A stretch of DNA of 64,000 bases from Dillenia suffruticosa. Taxonomy: Eukaryota > Streptophyta > Magnoliopsida > Dilleniales > Dilleniaceae. The notes beneath the pieces were generated by a model. The model was not told the origin of the DNA. It searched no databases and saw only the letters and a list, made by a program, of their open reading frames with translations. Location of the stretch: assembly GCA_033439265.1 (NCBI GenBank), contig JAVTVX010000005.1, positions 6,830,001 through 6,894,000 on the forward strand, given 5' to 3'. Each line of letters opens with the position of its first letter. Position 1 is the stretch's first letter. Positions 12,297 through 24,619 of the stretch are shown here, piece after piece. The position numbers and the translations under genes were made by a program.

Positions 12297-13260
12297 AATG
12301 TTATTGTGTCAAATCGAACCTAAGCATGAAAGGAGAAATCAAGTTGTATCTACCATTATACCATAATGACTTATGTGATTCTTTTTTTTTATTTGTTATC
12401 TTATGCATATATATTTTTTATAATAATAAAATGATATTTTGTTAAAAAATAATAAAATGCTAGTTAAAATAAAATAATAAAGCATTTAAAAATATATAAT
12501 AATATTATTCTTTAAACAAATAAAATAAAATGTTATTTTAAAATATTATTTAAAATATTATAAAATAATCAATATGATTTGTTAATATAAAATAATAAAA
12601 TAAAATAAAATATAAATGCTAATTTTAAAAACAAAAAAAGAGATTAATTTTTAGTGACAGATTATTAAATCTGTTGCGAAATTGATGACGGATATATATC
12701 CGTCTCTAAATCAGTCCCTAAAATAGTGACGGATTCTTAAATCTGTCACTAAGTTAATTTTTTTTTCAATTAACATTTTGTTTTTTATTTTTTTATTTTT
12801 TATTTTTTATTATTTTATTATTTTTTTTCTTTTTTATTTTATTTTTTTGAAACTATAAAATAGTCTATAAATAGACAGCCGTCTATCAATGGCCATCCAT
12901 TTCATTACCGTCGTCCTCCGAAAACCACCGTTTGATCTATTTACCAGACGAGATAAATAGCCTGACGTGGATCTATGATCTACTGTATTCATAGCTAATA
13001 ACAATAACGAATAAAGATAAATAATTGAATTTTCAAAAACGATTGAGCTACATGAGATAAGCGAACGGACATAAAAGACAAAAAATACAAAAAGTGAACT
13101 CGACAACTACGACTGATTAAAATTTATTTGTTACAGATCGGTTGATATTTATTGTTAAAAATTATCAATTTGGTGAGAATTGTAATATTTACGATTCGAT
13201 TTTGTTATTCAAAATAGCTTAAAAAGAGAGATACGGTTGAAAATATTTTCTAATAGATTA
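12297..13260. other. AT-rich stretch without a recognised gene
   Basis: Mostly A/T-rich low-complexity DNA. A cluster of near-palindromes at about 12650-12760 (GACGGATATATATCCGTC and TAGTGACGGATT..AATCTGTCACTA) uses the same core words as the neighbouring CACTA-like arrays, so this may be the interior of such an element. A 90-codon minus-strand ORF at 12834-13106 has no recognisable domain and I do not call it a gene. Confidence 0.5.
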
Positions 13261-13927
13261 TAAAAGAAATTTTATTATGAAATTAGCCATGAATTTTGAA
13301 ATACTAGTAATACATTGACGACGAATTTAGTCATGAATATTTTTTTATAACTAATTAAAGACGAATTTTGCCATGAATAATTTTTATAGCTAATTAGTGA
13401 CGAATTTAGAAACGAATTTTAGAGTTCGTTGTTAAATTTTATGACAAATATTTTTTTCATGATTAATTAGTGACGAAAAAATTTTGTAATTAATTAGCGA
13501 CGAAATTTGCAACAAAAATTTTTTGTCGCTAAATTTAGTGATGAAATTTGCAACGAAATTTTCGACGAAATTTTTTCAATACTAAATTTAGCAACGAAAA
13601 TAGTTTTCGTTGCTAAATTTAACGATAGATAATAGTATTCGTAGCAAAATTTAGCCACCAAATTTCTATTCGTCACTAATTAACGACGAATTTTGCAAAC
13701 AAAAATTTTTCGTCGCCAATTAGCAATAAATTTAGTTACAAAAACTTTTTCATTGCTAATTAACGACAAATGTAACTACGAATGATGTATCCATTGCTAA
13801 TTTAGCAACGACTCCTTTTCATCATAAATTTCGATGCAAAATAGCGACGAAAAGTTTTTTCATCACTAAATTTATCGAAAAATAGTAACGAATTTTTTTC
13901 GTCGCTAAAATAGTGTTTTTTTATAGA
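13261..13927 (+). mobile_element. Second CACTA-like subterminal array
   Basis: Repeats of ACGAATTT, CGTCGCTAAATTT and AGCGACGAAAA. Its last 250 bp are alignable with 12000-12296, sharing ACGAATGATGT, TCGCTAATTTAG and ACGACTxCCTTTTC in the same order, so it is a second copy of the same end in the same direction. It closes at about 13927 with TTTTTTTATAGAG, a degraded form of the TTTGTAGTG terminus. Copia-A LTR sequence begins immediately after. Confidence 0.6.
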
Positions 13928-14065
13928 GTACAAAAAGTGGGAGTTTCCTAAAAAAAACGCTAAACCCTCTCCCCATTTTTCTCTCTATTCAAATTCAAAA
14001 TCTGAATAGAATGGGTTTAGATTGGGTCTACTCTCATGGCAGACCCACACCATCATTTTACAACA
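13928..14065 (-). repeat. Copia-A left LTR remnant
   Basis: About 140 bp ending in TTTTACAACA align with the last 140 bp of the right LTR (22740-22888). They share the CCTCTCCCCATTTxTCTCT, TTCAAAT..GAATAGAATxGG and GGxTxTACxCTCATGG words. Only the far end of the LTR is present; it abuts the CACTA-like terminus. Confidence 0.65.
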
Positions 14066-14734
14066 TCTCTCAAATGCATATAAAAGTTAGACTCGCACAT
14101 AATATAATCATTACAATGAACACTAATTTCATATTGACAAGTGGATCATGTAACCTGCGATAATAATAAGAGTTCTAGGCTATACAGTGATTAAAGATAT
14201 ATAACAACTCATTTTTAATGTGGTGATGAGGATGTCGTATCTCGTCATATCCTAGACTTCTTTTACTAGACACAATCTATATATCTCACATCTCTCAAGC
14301 AATGTAAGAGTATACTTGACTCCAATCCAATCATATATTCATAATTACGTCTTCAAAAAGTAAGTCATAGATATAATTGATCGGTCTATAAGTACAGAGT
14401 AATGTGTCAATAAAAAACAATCTTTCTTTCTTAGTACTAACTTTTAACTTTATTTTAACTGATTTCCTAGACATATACTGTCAAATCAAATCTACCATGA
14501 TTTTTTTGTGACATATTAAAGTAGTAACACTAAAATAAAATTTTAATAGACAGTCGAAAGTTCTAAGGATATCAAATTGAGGTTAAATATGAGTTTATGG
14601 ATCTCACACAATGAGGTGAAGAGGAATGCGTCATCTCATTACCCATACACTCACATATACATACGTGGTATAAAATATGTGCTATGATATTATTTCTTTT
14701 CATTTGGAAGCATGTCTTGCATTATACAAGTTTT

Positions 14735-15650
14735 AGTCCAAGTGTACAAGACACTTGATTTGAGTTTTCCTTCTTATAAGCCCTCCAAAATCTCACAATA
14801 TCAAGGAAAACTTACATCTGACTATTAGACAAATTCAATGGATTGTGAAAAATCCATTTTGATTACCACTTATATATACACAACTAGTAATCTCATCTTA
14901 ATATTCCACTAAAGTAGCATGTATGTCAATCTACCTTAAATTAATATTGTCTCATCTTTACATATCACACAGACACTTAATCTTAGTTTTCCTTCTTATA
15001 AACCCTCCAATATCTCACAATATCAAGGAAAACTTATACCTGACTATTAGACAAATCAATGGATTTTGAAAAATCCATTTTGATTACCACTTATGTATAG
15101 ACAACTGGTAATCTCATCTTAGTATTCCACTAAAGTAGCATGTATGTCAATCTACCATGAATTAATATTGTCTCATCTCTACATATCATATAGACATTAG
15201 AGGTGATTGCTCATGTGAGAGTCCATTTCCAAAACTTGTCTGACATACCGTCAAATGTAAACACAAAAATTTTAGATACAAAAACAAAATTCAAATGTCA
15301 AGTGTACAAGACACTTGATCTGAGTTTTCCTTCTTATAAACCCTCCAAAATCTCACAATATCAAGGAAAACTTACACCTGACTATTAGACAAATTCAATG
15401 GATTGTGAAAAATCCATTTTGATTACCACTTATATATATACAACTGGTAATCTCATCTTAGTATTCTACTAAAGTAGCATGTATGTCAATCTACCATAAA
15501 TTAATATTGTCTCATCTCTACAAATCACACAAACATTAAAGGCGATTGCTCGTATTAGAGTCCATTTCCAAGACTTGTCTAACATACCGTCAAATGTAAA
15601 CACAAGAATTTTAGATACAAAAACAAAATTCAAATATCAATGAATATGAA
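14735..15650. repeat. Three direct repeats (~225-340 bp) in the 3' part of Copia-A
   Basis: The block TCCTTCTTATAA.CCCTCCAA, followed by TCTCACAATATCAAGGAAAA and TCTCATCT.TACA, occurs from about 14745, 14985 and 15320. The second and third copies are followed by a further ~105-bp shared stretch (GCGATTGCTCGT.. and CATACCGTCAAATGTAAACAC). Copies are diverged by several percent. The stretch lies between RNase H and the LTR, in element non-coding sequence. Confidence 0.8.
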
Positions 15651-16275
15651 CATTACATCATATATACTCTGCGTACAATTATAATCAAAATCGCAATTAT
15701 AATTATAGTCACGACCTATATAATCTAAATGATCTAACATGTCTCACAAATACGTTTTTTTGTACTAGTTTCGTAAAAGGGTCAACTACCATCAAATGCA
15801 TAGATATATACTTTAGTGTCATTTCTTTCTTTTCAATCATTTCTCTCTTTTCAATTATGTCTCTAACAAAATTGAAGTTTATGTTTATATATTTGGTTTT
15901 ATCATCGTATTTGAAGTCACTTATATAAACAATAGCTAATTCATTGTTACAATAATCATCACAGCTCTTACTAAGTTGTTTACTACTCCTAAATATTACA
16001 AAAATCTATTCAACAAAACTCTTTCTTGAACTACAAAAATATAGGCCACAAATTCTATTTCCATTGCACAAAATGATAAACAGGTTTGTTTATTGCTCTT
16101 CCATAAAATAGCCTTATTATTGAGCAAGAAAAACATAACCAAAGATAGATTTACTCTCATCTAAATCACCTCTCCAATCAGCTTTTGTGTATTCTTTCAA
16201 TAATAGATCATTTTCTTGATAACAAAGGAAATTATTTGCAATTCTCTTCAAATATCTCAATATCCTTTTCATAGC

Positions 16276-16972
16276 AATCCAATGACTCTTCTCTGGATTA
16301 GACTGATAGTTGCTGACTAAACCCATAGTATGACAAATGTTGGGATGAGTACATATCATAACGTATATCTAACTCCCAACCACACTAGAATATAGTACTC
16401 TACTCATTTCATATCTTTCTTCAAAGCCTCCAGACACATTTTTTGACTTACAATATATGTTATCAACATATAAGGAAAGAATCACAAATTTATCATTGGA
16501 CTTCTTTATATATACATAATAGTCTTCGTCTATTATGATAAAATTATAAGAGATCACGACTCTATTAAATCTCAAATACCATTGTCTTAAAAAATGTTTA
16601 AACTCATTAAATTGATCTATTTAATTTACATACTCTGTTTTCCTAATCTTTAATGATAAAACACTCTAGTTATATCATATAAACTTCTTCTTCAAGCTCT
16701 GCATTAAGAAAAGTAGTCTTCACATTAATACGATATAATTTTAAATACAAATTGCCAATTTTGTCAACAACAAACAAATGGATATAAATTTCACTATTGG
16801 AAAAAAAGGTTTCATCACAATCAATACCCTTTTGTTGACTGTAACCTTTTTGCCACCAGTTAAGTCTTATACCTCTCATTAGTTCTATCTGTCCTACATT
16901 GCATAGTTGTTTCCAACAACTTTGTGCCCTAGTGAAAGTTCAACTAATTCCCAAACATGATTGGATCTTATT
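16276..16972. repeat. Exact direct duplication, first copy (697 bp)
   Basis: Identical, as far as I can read, to 17510-18206 (offset 1234). The left flank of this copy and the right flank of the second copy are the parts that continue the original Copia-A sequence. Confidence 0.9.
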
Positions 16973-17511
16973 AATACCTACTCACCAGATCGATCATATA
17001 TATGCCTCATCGCATACATCAAACTATATAGCGCATGTGTAAACCTCATCGCATATAAAAGTCTGGTCATGTATGCCTCATCGCATACATCAAACTGTAT
17101 ATCACACGTATATACCTCATCGCATACACTAGAAATGTATTTTGCACTGGAATAAGGGATTCTGCTCATCTCCCTTATTTCCTTTATAAATTCTAGGGCA
17201 TGTGTCAAGATTCATATCTTTTTACCTTTAGCGATAAGAGTATCTTTTAGGTTGTCATCGCTCTTCTCGAAATGCTCAAGAATCTACCTGATGTAAAAAC
17301 TCTTGTTAAAGAGTTAACACCATTCTCAAGCGATCCCTATGGATCCAAAATCTGAGAATGAACTAAAACCTTATAACCATGTTACAATGGTCATTGGATA
17401 CTCTCTGTTGTTCCTGGCCAACAGAATGTCACCTTCATATGAGAACATGCCCATAAAGGAGTCATCGGGACGTATCAGATAAATGCAATGATCCTACTCG
17501 ATCATTACAAA
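16969..17511. repeat. 543-bp insert identical to 25167-25709 of Copia-B
   Basis: Matches the Copia-B segment base for base by eye (offset 8198) in the same orientation. It overlaps the duplication copies by TATT on the left (16969-16972) and AA on the right (17510-17511), i.e. short microhomology at each junction. In Copia-B this stretch is native, lying between reverse transcriptase and RNase H. Confidence 0.9.
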
Positions 17512-18206
17512 TCCAATGACTCTTCTCTGGATTAGACTGATAGTTGCTGACTAAACCCATAGTATGACAAATGTTGGGATGAGTACATATCATAACGTAT
17601 ATCTAACTCCCAACCACACTAGAATATAGTACTCTACTCATTTCATATCTTTCTTCAAAGCCTCCAGACACATTTTTTGACTTACAATATATGTTATCAA
17701 CATATAAGGAAAGAATCACAAATTTATCATTGGACTTCTTTATATATACATAATAGTCTTCGTCTATTATGATAAAATTATAAGAGATCACGACTCTATT
17801 AAATCTCAAATACCATTGTCTTAAAAAATGTTTAAACTCATTAAATTGATCTATTTAATTTACATACTCTGTTTTCCTAATCTTTAATGATAAAACACTC
17901 TAGTTATATCATATAAACTTCTTCTTCAAGCTCTGCATTAAGAAAAGTAGTCTTCACATTAATACGATATAATTTTAAATACAAATTGCCAATTTTGTCA
18001 ACAACAAACAAATGGATATAAATTTCACTATTGGAAAAAAAGGTTTCATCACAATCAATACCCTTTTGTTGACTGTAACCTTTTTGCCACCAGTTAAGTC
18101 TTATACCTCTCATTAGTTCTATCTGTCCTACATTGCATAGTTGTTTCCAACAACTTTGTGCCCTAGTGAAAGTTCAACTAATTCCCAAACATGATTGGAT
18201 CTTATT
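17510..18206. repeat. Exact direct duplication, second copy (697 bp)
   Basis: Second copy of 16276-16972. After 18206 the sequence continues into the Copia-A interior (GATTTCAGCCC..), which marks this as the copy next to the original right flank. Confidence 0.9.
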
Positions 18207-20050
18207 GATTTCAGCCCTTCTTCCATTACTTATTTCCATTCATTTTTTGCAGGACTAGATAGAGCCTTATTTATGTTTTTAAACTCTTTTTAATCTTCTA
18301 AAGAAACATTAAATCTTAAAATAATGTTTGGCATTGCTTTCCTAACATTTTACTAAGTTCGTAACTTAATTAAATCGTTAGAATTTAAATCTCTCATACT
18401 ATAATCAACATCTAACTCATTTTCCTACAATTTTAATGATCCAGTATGGTAGAGTCATCCTCTATATTAATTAATTCAAACAAAAACTCTATATCTTTTA
18501 CGTCATCTCTACTAGAAAATTCACTCTCCAGAAATATGATGTTCTATAATTCAATTTCTACTACAGTACCATTTTCTCATTCACCAACTTTTAAACTTGT
18601 CAACCATCTCATGAAGATATATTTTCTTTCATGGGAACTTAATTTTCCAAACTTATTGGAAAAATCTTGAATATATGCTACAATTCTCAAGGTCTGAAAT
18701 CATCCAGACACATCTTTCTACTAGTTCAAAATTCATATAGTGTCGTTGCTACTAATTTTGAAGGCACTCTGATCAAAATATAGACTGTAGTCAATGAGAC
18801 ATCTTCTCAAAAGGAAATCGGCAAGTTAGCTTGCATTATTATAGATTTTGTCATATTTGATGATGTCTTATTCTTTCTCTCTACAATACTATCCTGCTGA
18901 GATATATAAAAAATGGTCAATTGTCAGATCATATTTCTTTCATTATATAAATCTTTAAATTAATCTGATAAATATTCACGCCCTCTATCCATTCTAAAGG
19001 TCATGATTGTCCTATTCATTTGATTCCCTACTCATTTCAAATAACATCAAAGCATTCAAGTACTTCACATTTGTGAGAAATCAATTAGACATGACCAAAT
19101 CGCATGAAATCATCTATAAATGTAATGAAATACGAAACTCGATATCTCATTTTCCCATTCATTGGACCACGAATGTCTTAATGGACTAATTGCAATGGAA
19201 ATTCAGCCCGTAAGGTCTTTCCAAATGGTTTTCTCATCATTTTGTCGGCAAGACAATGTCTACACATTGGCAAATCAACTTTTATGAGTGAACTCAATAG
19301 TTTTACCTTCATTAGTCAATTCATCTTGTCTTGCCCTGTATGACCAAATCTAATATGTCATGTCACATCATCAGCAACAAATATTTAACGAATTTGTTGA
19401 TTACATTGCAACACCATGAAACATTTACAAGTTAAAATCAAAATACATGTCATTCAAATACAAATTATCCCTTTCTCTAGCAAAGTTCAAAAATATAAAC
19501 AAGTTTCAAAAGAACAATAACAAATATTAAATTCTATCTAATTTCTAACAAGTAAAGAATATCATGCAAAATGAGAGTTCGTCCACTTTGTAACTATAGA
19601 TTACTAAAACCAACTTGTCTAATCTCCACTCTTGCAATGTTCTGAACATAGATCCACCTCGTACTAGAAGGCATTTTATGAAAGTCCACAAATCTCTCAC
19701 GATCTGTTATTATATCCAGAATTGTTCTTTTGTGATCCGTCTTTATTCTTCTTTCCTTCTTACTATTTTTGGTTCCTTTTACACATAGAGCACAAGGCTC
19801 TTTTGAAACTGGACTCTATAACAAAGGTGTCAATTGTGAATCTCGAAACACCAAACTACTCATTCTCAAGATCAACGTAGCGAGCAGCATCCGATAAAAT
19901 TTTTGCACTATCATTGTAAGTCAAATTGAGTTTCAGGTGCTCCCACTTGTTAAGAATGGATTGGATTAAGATTTTAACTTTTTGTTCATCAGAGAAGACA
20001 TGACCTGTAGACTTCAACTTTGTTATTATGTTAAACAATCAAATATTATT
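18207..20050 (-). pseudogene. Copia-A integrase and gag remnants (fossil)
   Basis: The stretch at about 19300-18900 carries traces of a Copia integrase and its upstream zinc-binding part (LADKMMRKPFGK-like words). At 20038-19856 a piece with VFSDEQKVKILIQSIL and NKWEHLKLNLTYNDSAK resembles the UBN2-type gag of plant Copia elements. Coding potential is otherwise lost. Between 20050 and 22427 I see no recognisable gene; this would be leader and gag-proximal sequence of the element. Confidence 0.65.
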
Positions 20051-22427
20051 TAATAATGCGATCACCTCGTCTTTTGCAAGTATCAAACTTTGTGGTCAGC
20101 TCTCTTAGACGAGTTACACTGCTATCTTCACATTTCTCTCTGAGATACACCCAAGCGTGATGAGCTATTAAATTTTGCTAGTATTTGGGGGTCATCTCAT
20201 CAATCATAGAGCGAACCAAAATCGCTCGAGCAATGGAATTTATCTTTTTCCACCCCTAATAGACATCTTGATTTCTCCTCTGATAAATACTATTGCCCAC
20301 ACCAGGGTCCTACATTACATGCTTAATGCCATCCAAGGTATCCTATTCTTCTAACACATACCATATTTTGTGACGTCCTTTTTCATAATTGTCTCCGTTC
20401 AATTTATCACATTTATTCAAATCCGTAATAATAGATTTTAATGCTATGGTCTATATTATAAGAGGATGGATATAAGTACTAAAACTCATATCATACATAT
20501 AATTTTATATTTCAAAACTAACATGTACGACAGATCAACATTAGGTGTAGAATTGAAAGTTCATTAAGTTCTCAATCATCATCTATGGTATTAATGTATC
20601 ACCATCACAAATTTAATTTAAAACTACAAAATTCAATAGATTTTATGTTAGAATCACTCAAATTCTTCAAACCAAAAAACCTCCCACTTAAATATACAAA
20701 TAATTTAAATAATATTTTAATTTTGAATAAAAATTACTTAAATTCTACAAATTCAAAATTCATTCAAGAGACCCATGTTTTCTTTTGCATGCAAGATCAT
20801 TCGTATCAACAAATTTAGGCAACAAATGACTAATGGAAACTTTAAATTAAAATATCAAGTTTCTTTAATACATGATCATGGTCCTAACAGACAACTACAA
20901 TACACAAAAGAATACATTCAAATGCATGATCTCAATTCAAGATCTGTCCATTCGAGAAATCATATTTATCATTCACTTAGATAGTCTATTCGAAGGAAAA
21001 GATCTCCTTATAGCACGTGAACTCAAGCTATTTATACTTTGGGATAATAATTTCTTAATTTAGGTCTTTATATTCTTTACTCTCTATTTTTCTATTAATA
21101 CTGACATCACGTCATCAAGAAATATTCTCCCTCTCTCGGCAATCGTCTCATCAACCACACTAATCTAAAGAAGAATCAAAGAATTTTTCAAAATATATAC
21201 GTCATCACTCCAAAAAGAATGGTTTGGATCACAAAGTTTCTGGCTTTTTTTTTATGATCTCCAAATAATCTGGTAAAATATGATATGGTTCTATTTTATA
21301 AGTCAACATTTGACCCAACTTAATCATACACTCTGAATTTCTTAATATTCTAGCTATCCCCCGGAGAGGTCCATGAGTGAGTTTGATCCTCACAATTTTC
21401 TTGAAAAATGAAAACAATATATTGTTGGGTACACAGCCAACAATAATATGACATAAAATTTTATATACCAACTTCAAAAAATATGCTCAATTGTCAAACA
21501 ACTTTCTCTTGTAAAAACTAATTTTTCAAACAAAAATAAATAAGCATAAAACCAAATAGGTATAGAAATCCAGGTAGTTAATAATATGAAAATAATTTTT
21601 TAAGTCGTACAAAAATTTTCTACATTTTTTTGGGATAGAAAATAATTTTCTATATTTTTAAACAATTTATTGAGTTTAAAAATCAATAAAAATGATTTTT
21701 CAACACTCAAAAATAAATTAAAAATTACAAAAAAAATCACATAGGCATAAGAATTATTTTTTGTGAAAATTCTAACTTGAAACGATGCCCTTACGTGCCC
21801 TCATGCATAGACATAAAAATAATTTTTATGAAAATTTCATTCACGTGTATGTCATGAGCCACCTTTTCGATGATTTTCAACCATGAAATTTTAGCTACCC
21901 TCTATTTTTTATGCTTCTAAGTTCAATAGTGGTCTTAGTTTTCAGGTCAGACACCTCTAGCCTAGGGTATGGGATTCACGTGTCGTTGCCAAGAGTGGGG
22001 ATGGACATATTTTCTATTCATCTTCTTCATTTTTCTGTTATTCTTCTACAGTTCAAACCCATTTTTAAATTGTTATATTTTTCTCAATTTTTAACTATTT
22101 TTCGCATTCTTTATATGTTGAACAGTATTTTTCGAGAGGATTCTAACCATATAAAAATCAAATCATGAAATACAGTATTCTAAAAGATATGAGTATATAA
22201 ATTTCGACTAAGATTTGAAATATCTTATAATGTATTCAACGCATGCGTATCAAATTTTACATATTTAATTCTCATGGAATATGTATACTATTATGTAAAA
22301 TTGAGACAATTTTGTCAACCCTATTGCAAGATGCCATTAACGAATCATATACATTTTCATGGCGTTTTCATATTTTTTTAACAACCAAAAGGGGCAGGAA
22401 ATACACAAACATGGCTCTAATACTAAT

Positions 22428-22888
22428 ATCGGATATAAACAACCATCAAATTCAATTTTTTCATGCAAAAATTTTCGAATCCAAGTTGGGTTGGAATCAT
22501 TTATCTCTTGCAACGGTTGGGTATTCTAGGTGTAGAAGAGTATCATGAAAATTGGATCATTTTTTTTTTGTTCACAATTCCAATGTCCTTGATCAACCTT
22601 GTTCTCTCTCTTCAATGTAAAGATAGTTTATTCTATCTCTCTCTCTCTCTCTCTCTCTCTCAAAAGGCACGTTAGTTTCTCATCTCTACTTCACATATTT
22701 TGAATAATATGGACAGGTTTTTTCCAAAAGAGAGAGGGAGTTGTCCCACAAAGAGTGAGTCATAGGAAGAGAGGGAGTTTTCCCCAAAAAAAAAAGGCCC
22801 TCTCCCCATTTCTCTCTTTCTATTCAAATGAATAGAATAGGTTAGGATCGGGTTTACGCTCATGGACCTGCACCTCCATTTTCCAACA
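22428..22888 (-). repeat. Copia-A right (5') LTR, start approximate
   Basis: The right end, TTTTCCAACA, is supported by the left LTR remnant. The start is inferred from a degenerate primer-site-like string GGCTCTAATACTAATATC at 22413-22430. A TC dinucleotide tract lies at 22638-22662. The length of about 460 bp matches that of Copia-B LTRs. Confidence 0.5.
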
Positions 22889-23025
22889 AAAAGAAAAAAG
22901 CATAAAGTTATCGGTTCATAATTGCTTGCTAATAGAACAATGAAAATCAATTCAAAGTTGTTAGGTAATTCTTTTCATCTATATCATGTGATGTTATTAT
23001 TAATAAATATTATAATTAAATAATA
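22889..23025. other. Short spacer between Copia-A and Copia-B
   Basis: AT-rich, with no feature seen except that its last five bases (TAATA, 23021-23025) are the left target duplication of Copia-B. Confidence 0.6.
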
Positions 23026-23489
23026 TGTTGGATTTTTTTAAGGATTCTCATGCAGCGGAAGCATACAATAATTTTTGAAAAATAAATGAGATCGGGTTTA
23101 GGGTACCTCAATTCGTAGAATCTTCAAGCGGCGCTTTCCTTGATCCTATTTCGCGGTCGGGATGGTGATCACGAAGTTAGTCGAATCACCACCACAGTGT
23201 CACAACTCCCCAACCCTCTACATCCGATGATTTGCTTGACAATAGGAGATTTTCCTACGCGAAAATCTCTATCCCTCACTCTATTTTCTCTCTTAGAGAA
23301 TTCTTTGAAACCCTAACAAAATTGTCTTTCATGGTTTCCCCTATTGTTCCTTCTCACAGAAGGAAGGAAAGACCAATTTTCTTAATTGGTGGGGGGTTAC
23401 CAAATAATATTGGTTAATGGTAATTAAGGATGGAAGTTACCCCATTCCTTAATTACCCAAATGCCCATAATGGGCATAAATAACCAACA
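23026..23489 (-). repeat. Copia-B 3' LTR
   Basis: Starts TGTTGGAT and ends CCAACA on the plus strand. The polypurine tract on the minus strand (CAAGTGGGAGA, 23490-23500) lies just inside. Confidence 0.92.
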
Positions 23490-24619
23490 TCTCCCACTTG
23501 CACATTAGGGTATTTCACTTCCGTCAATCACAATATCGCAACTCATGCGATCTATCACATCACCTTACTGGACTTTTCATACTGGATTGGGTATCGTGCG
23601 ACGGGCAAGTACACCTGCAAGCAAAGACTTCTCGATACACCTGTTAGGATGATCGAGTAGTCACTGTTAGTATAAAAATAACTCGCTATACCCCAGACTC
23701 AATGCATTTACATCCATCGAGCCACTTTCCTCATCGAAAGTGATCCCCAATCAATTTGCTCGATATGTATTCATTATTATGTTTGAATCCCAACATGGAT
23801 TAACATAATAGGTCGACATATGAATACATGACAATGATGTAATGTCTATTGGCCTTCCTTTTCCCAAACTCGAATCTATCGGTCTCAATTCATCTGCTTT
23901 CCTAAACATGCCCCTTAGACCTCAATTTATCTTCCGGACCATAGGTAAACAGACTAAAATAGCAACACTGAACCAAAACTTCCAGAGACAGCCGAAAGTA
24001 ATAAGGGTATAAGAGATCCTACCCAATGGATCTCAGGTCTCACACAGTGGGAACGGGGATCAAAATCAAACTATCGTCTCAAATAATAGCTCCCACTGTC
24101 TCATGGTCGTCTCATCACACGTGGTATGAAACACGTGTCATAGTGTTATTCCCCTATCTCTCAAAGGGCATATGTCAGATTTCTCTAACACTGTACAGGT
24201 ACGGGACTCAGTCTACACATAAGACTCTACCCAGAGATCTCAGAGAGAGCATCTCAGAGACAATATCACAAATCGCAGGTGATATCTGAGATCTCAAACA
24301 TGGCTATTTACAGGCAACATGGATGTAGGTATTTCCATGTCGGTCATATCGCATATGACCTCATCCTGAACACATATCAGGGCGACTTATGTTCTAGTAG
24401 GGCTACTCTCAAAATCTCTTACAACTAGAATCCGTCTCATCTCCGCTCACTCAGAGTCGGAGGTGGTCACTCGTGTGAGAGAGTCGACCACGCCTGCCTG
24501 ACACATCTTTTATCACAAGATCACAATATATGATAATAAATGATGCATAAAATAAATATGTGACCCAATAATGCATACATGTCATATATTAAAATAAGCA
24601 TCTGAAACAGTATATAAGG

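Larger units (their letters stand above)
16117..18206 (-). pseudogene. Copia-A reverse transcriptase and RNase H remnants, duplicated
   Basis: Recognisable Copia words include GYSQQKGIDCDETF, NVKTTFLNAELEEEVYMI, LSLYVDNIY (related to the YVDD box), NPEKSHWIAMKRILRYLK and YTKADWRGDLDESKSIFGYV. The reverse transcriptase stretch occurs twice (16276-16972 and 17510-18206), without a visible difference. The unit in between belongs to Copia-B. Fossil; broken many times. Confidence 0.8.
13928..22888 (-). mobile_element. Copia-A: heavily decayed Ty1/Copia retrotransposon
   Basis: Both edges carry related LTR-end sequence (CTCTCCCCATTT.. to TTTTACAACA at 14065, and the same with TTTTCCAACA at 22888). 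Between them, reading leftward, are remnants of gag (about 20040-19850), integrase (about 19300-18900), reverse transcriptase and RNase H (about 18110-16117), and a long 3' non-coding part with tandem repeats. The element is broken in dozens of places and is the oldest-looking retroelement here. It also contains an internal duplication described separately. No target duplication could be tested because the left LTR is only a remnant. Confidence 0.8.

Noticed and set aside
12834-13106. 90-codon minus-strand ORF
   Set aside because: Hydrophobic low-complexity translation of AT-rich DNA between CACTA-like arrays.
14735-15650. Possible CRISPR-like or satellite array
   Set aside because: Repeat units are hundreds of bases long, diverged and only three, inside a plant retroelement.
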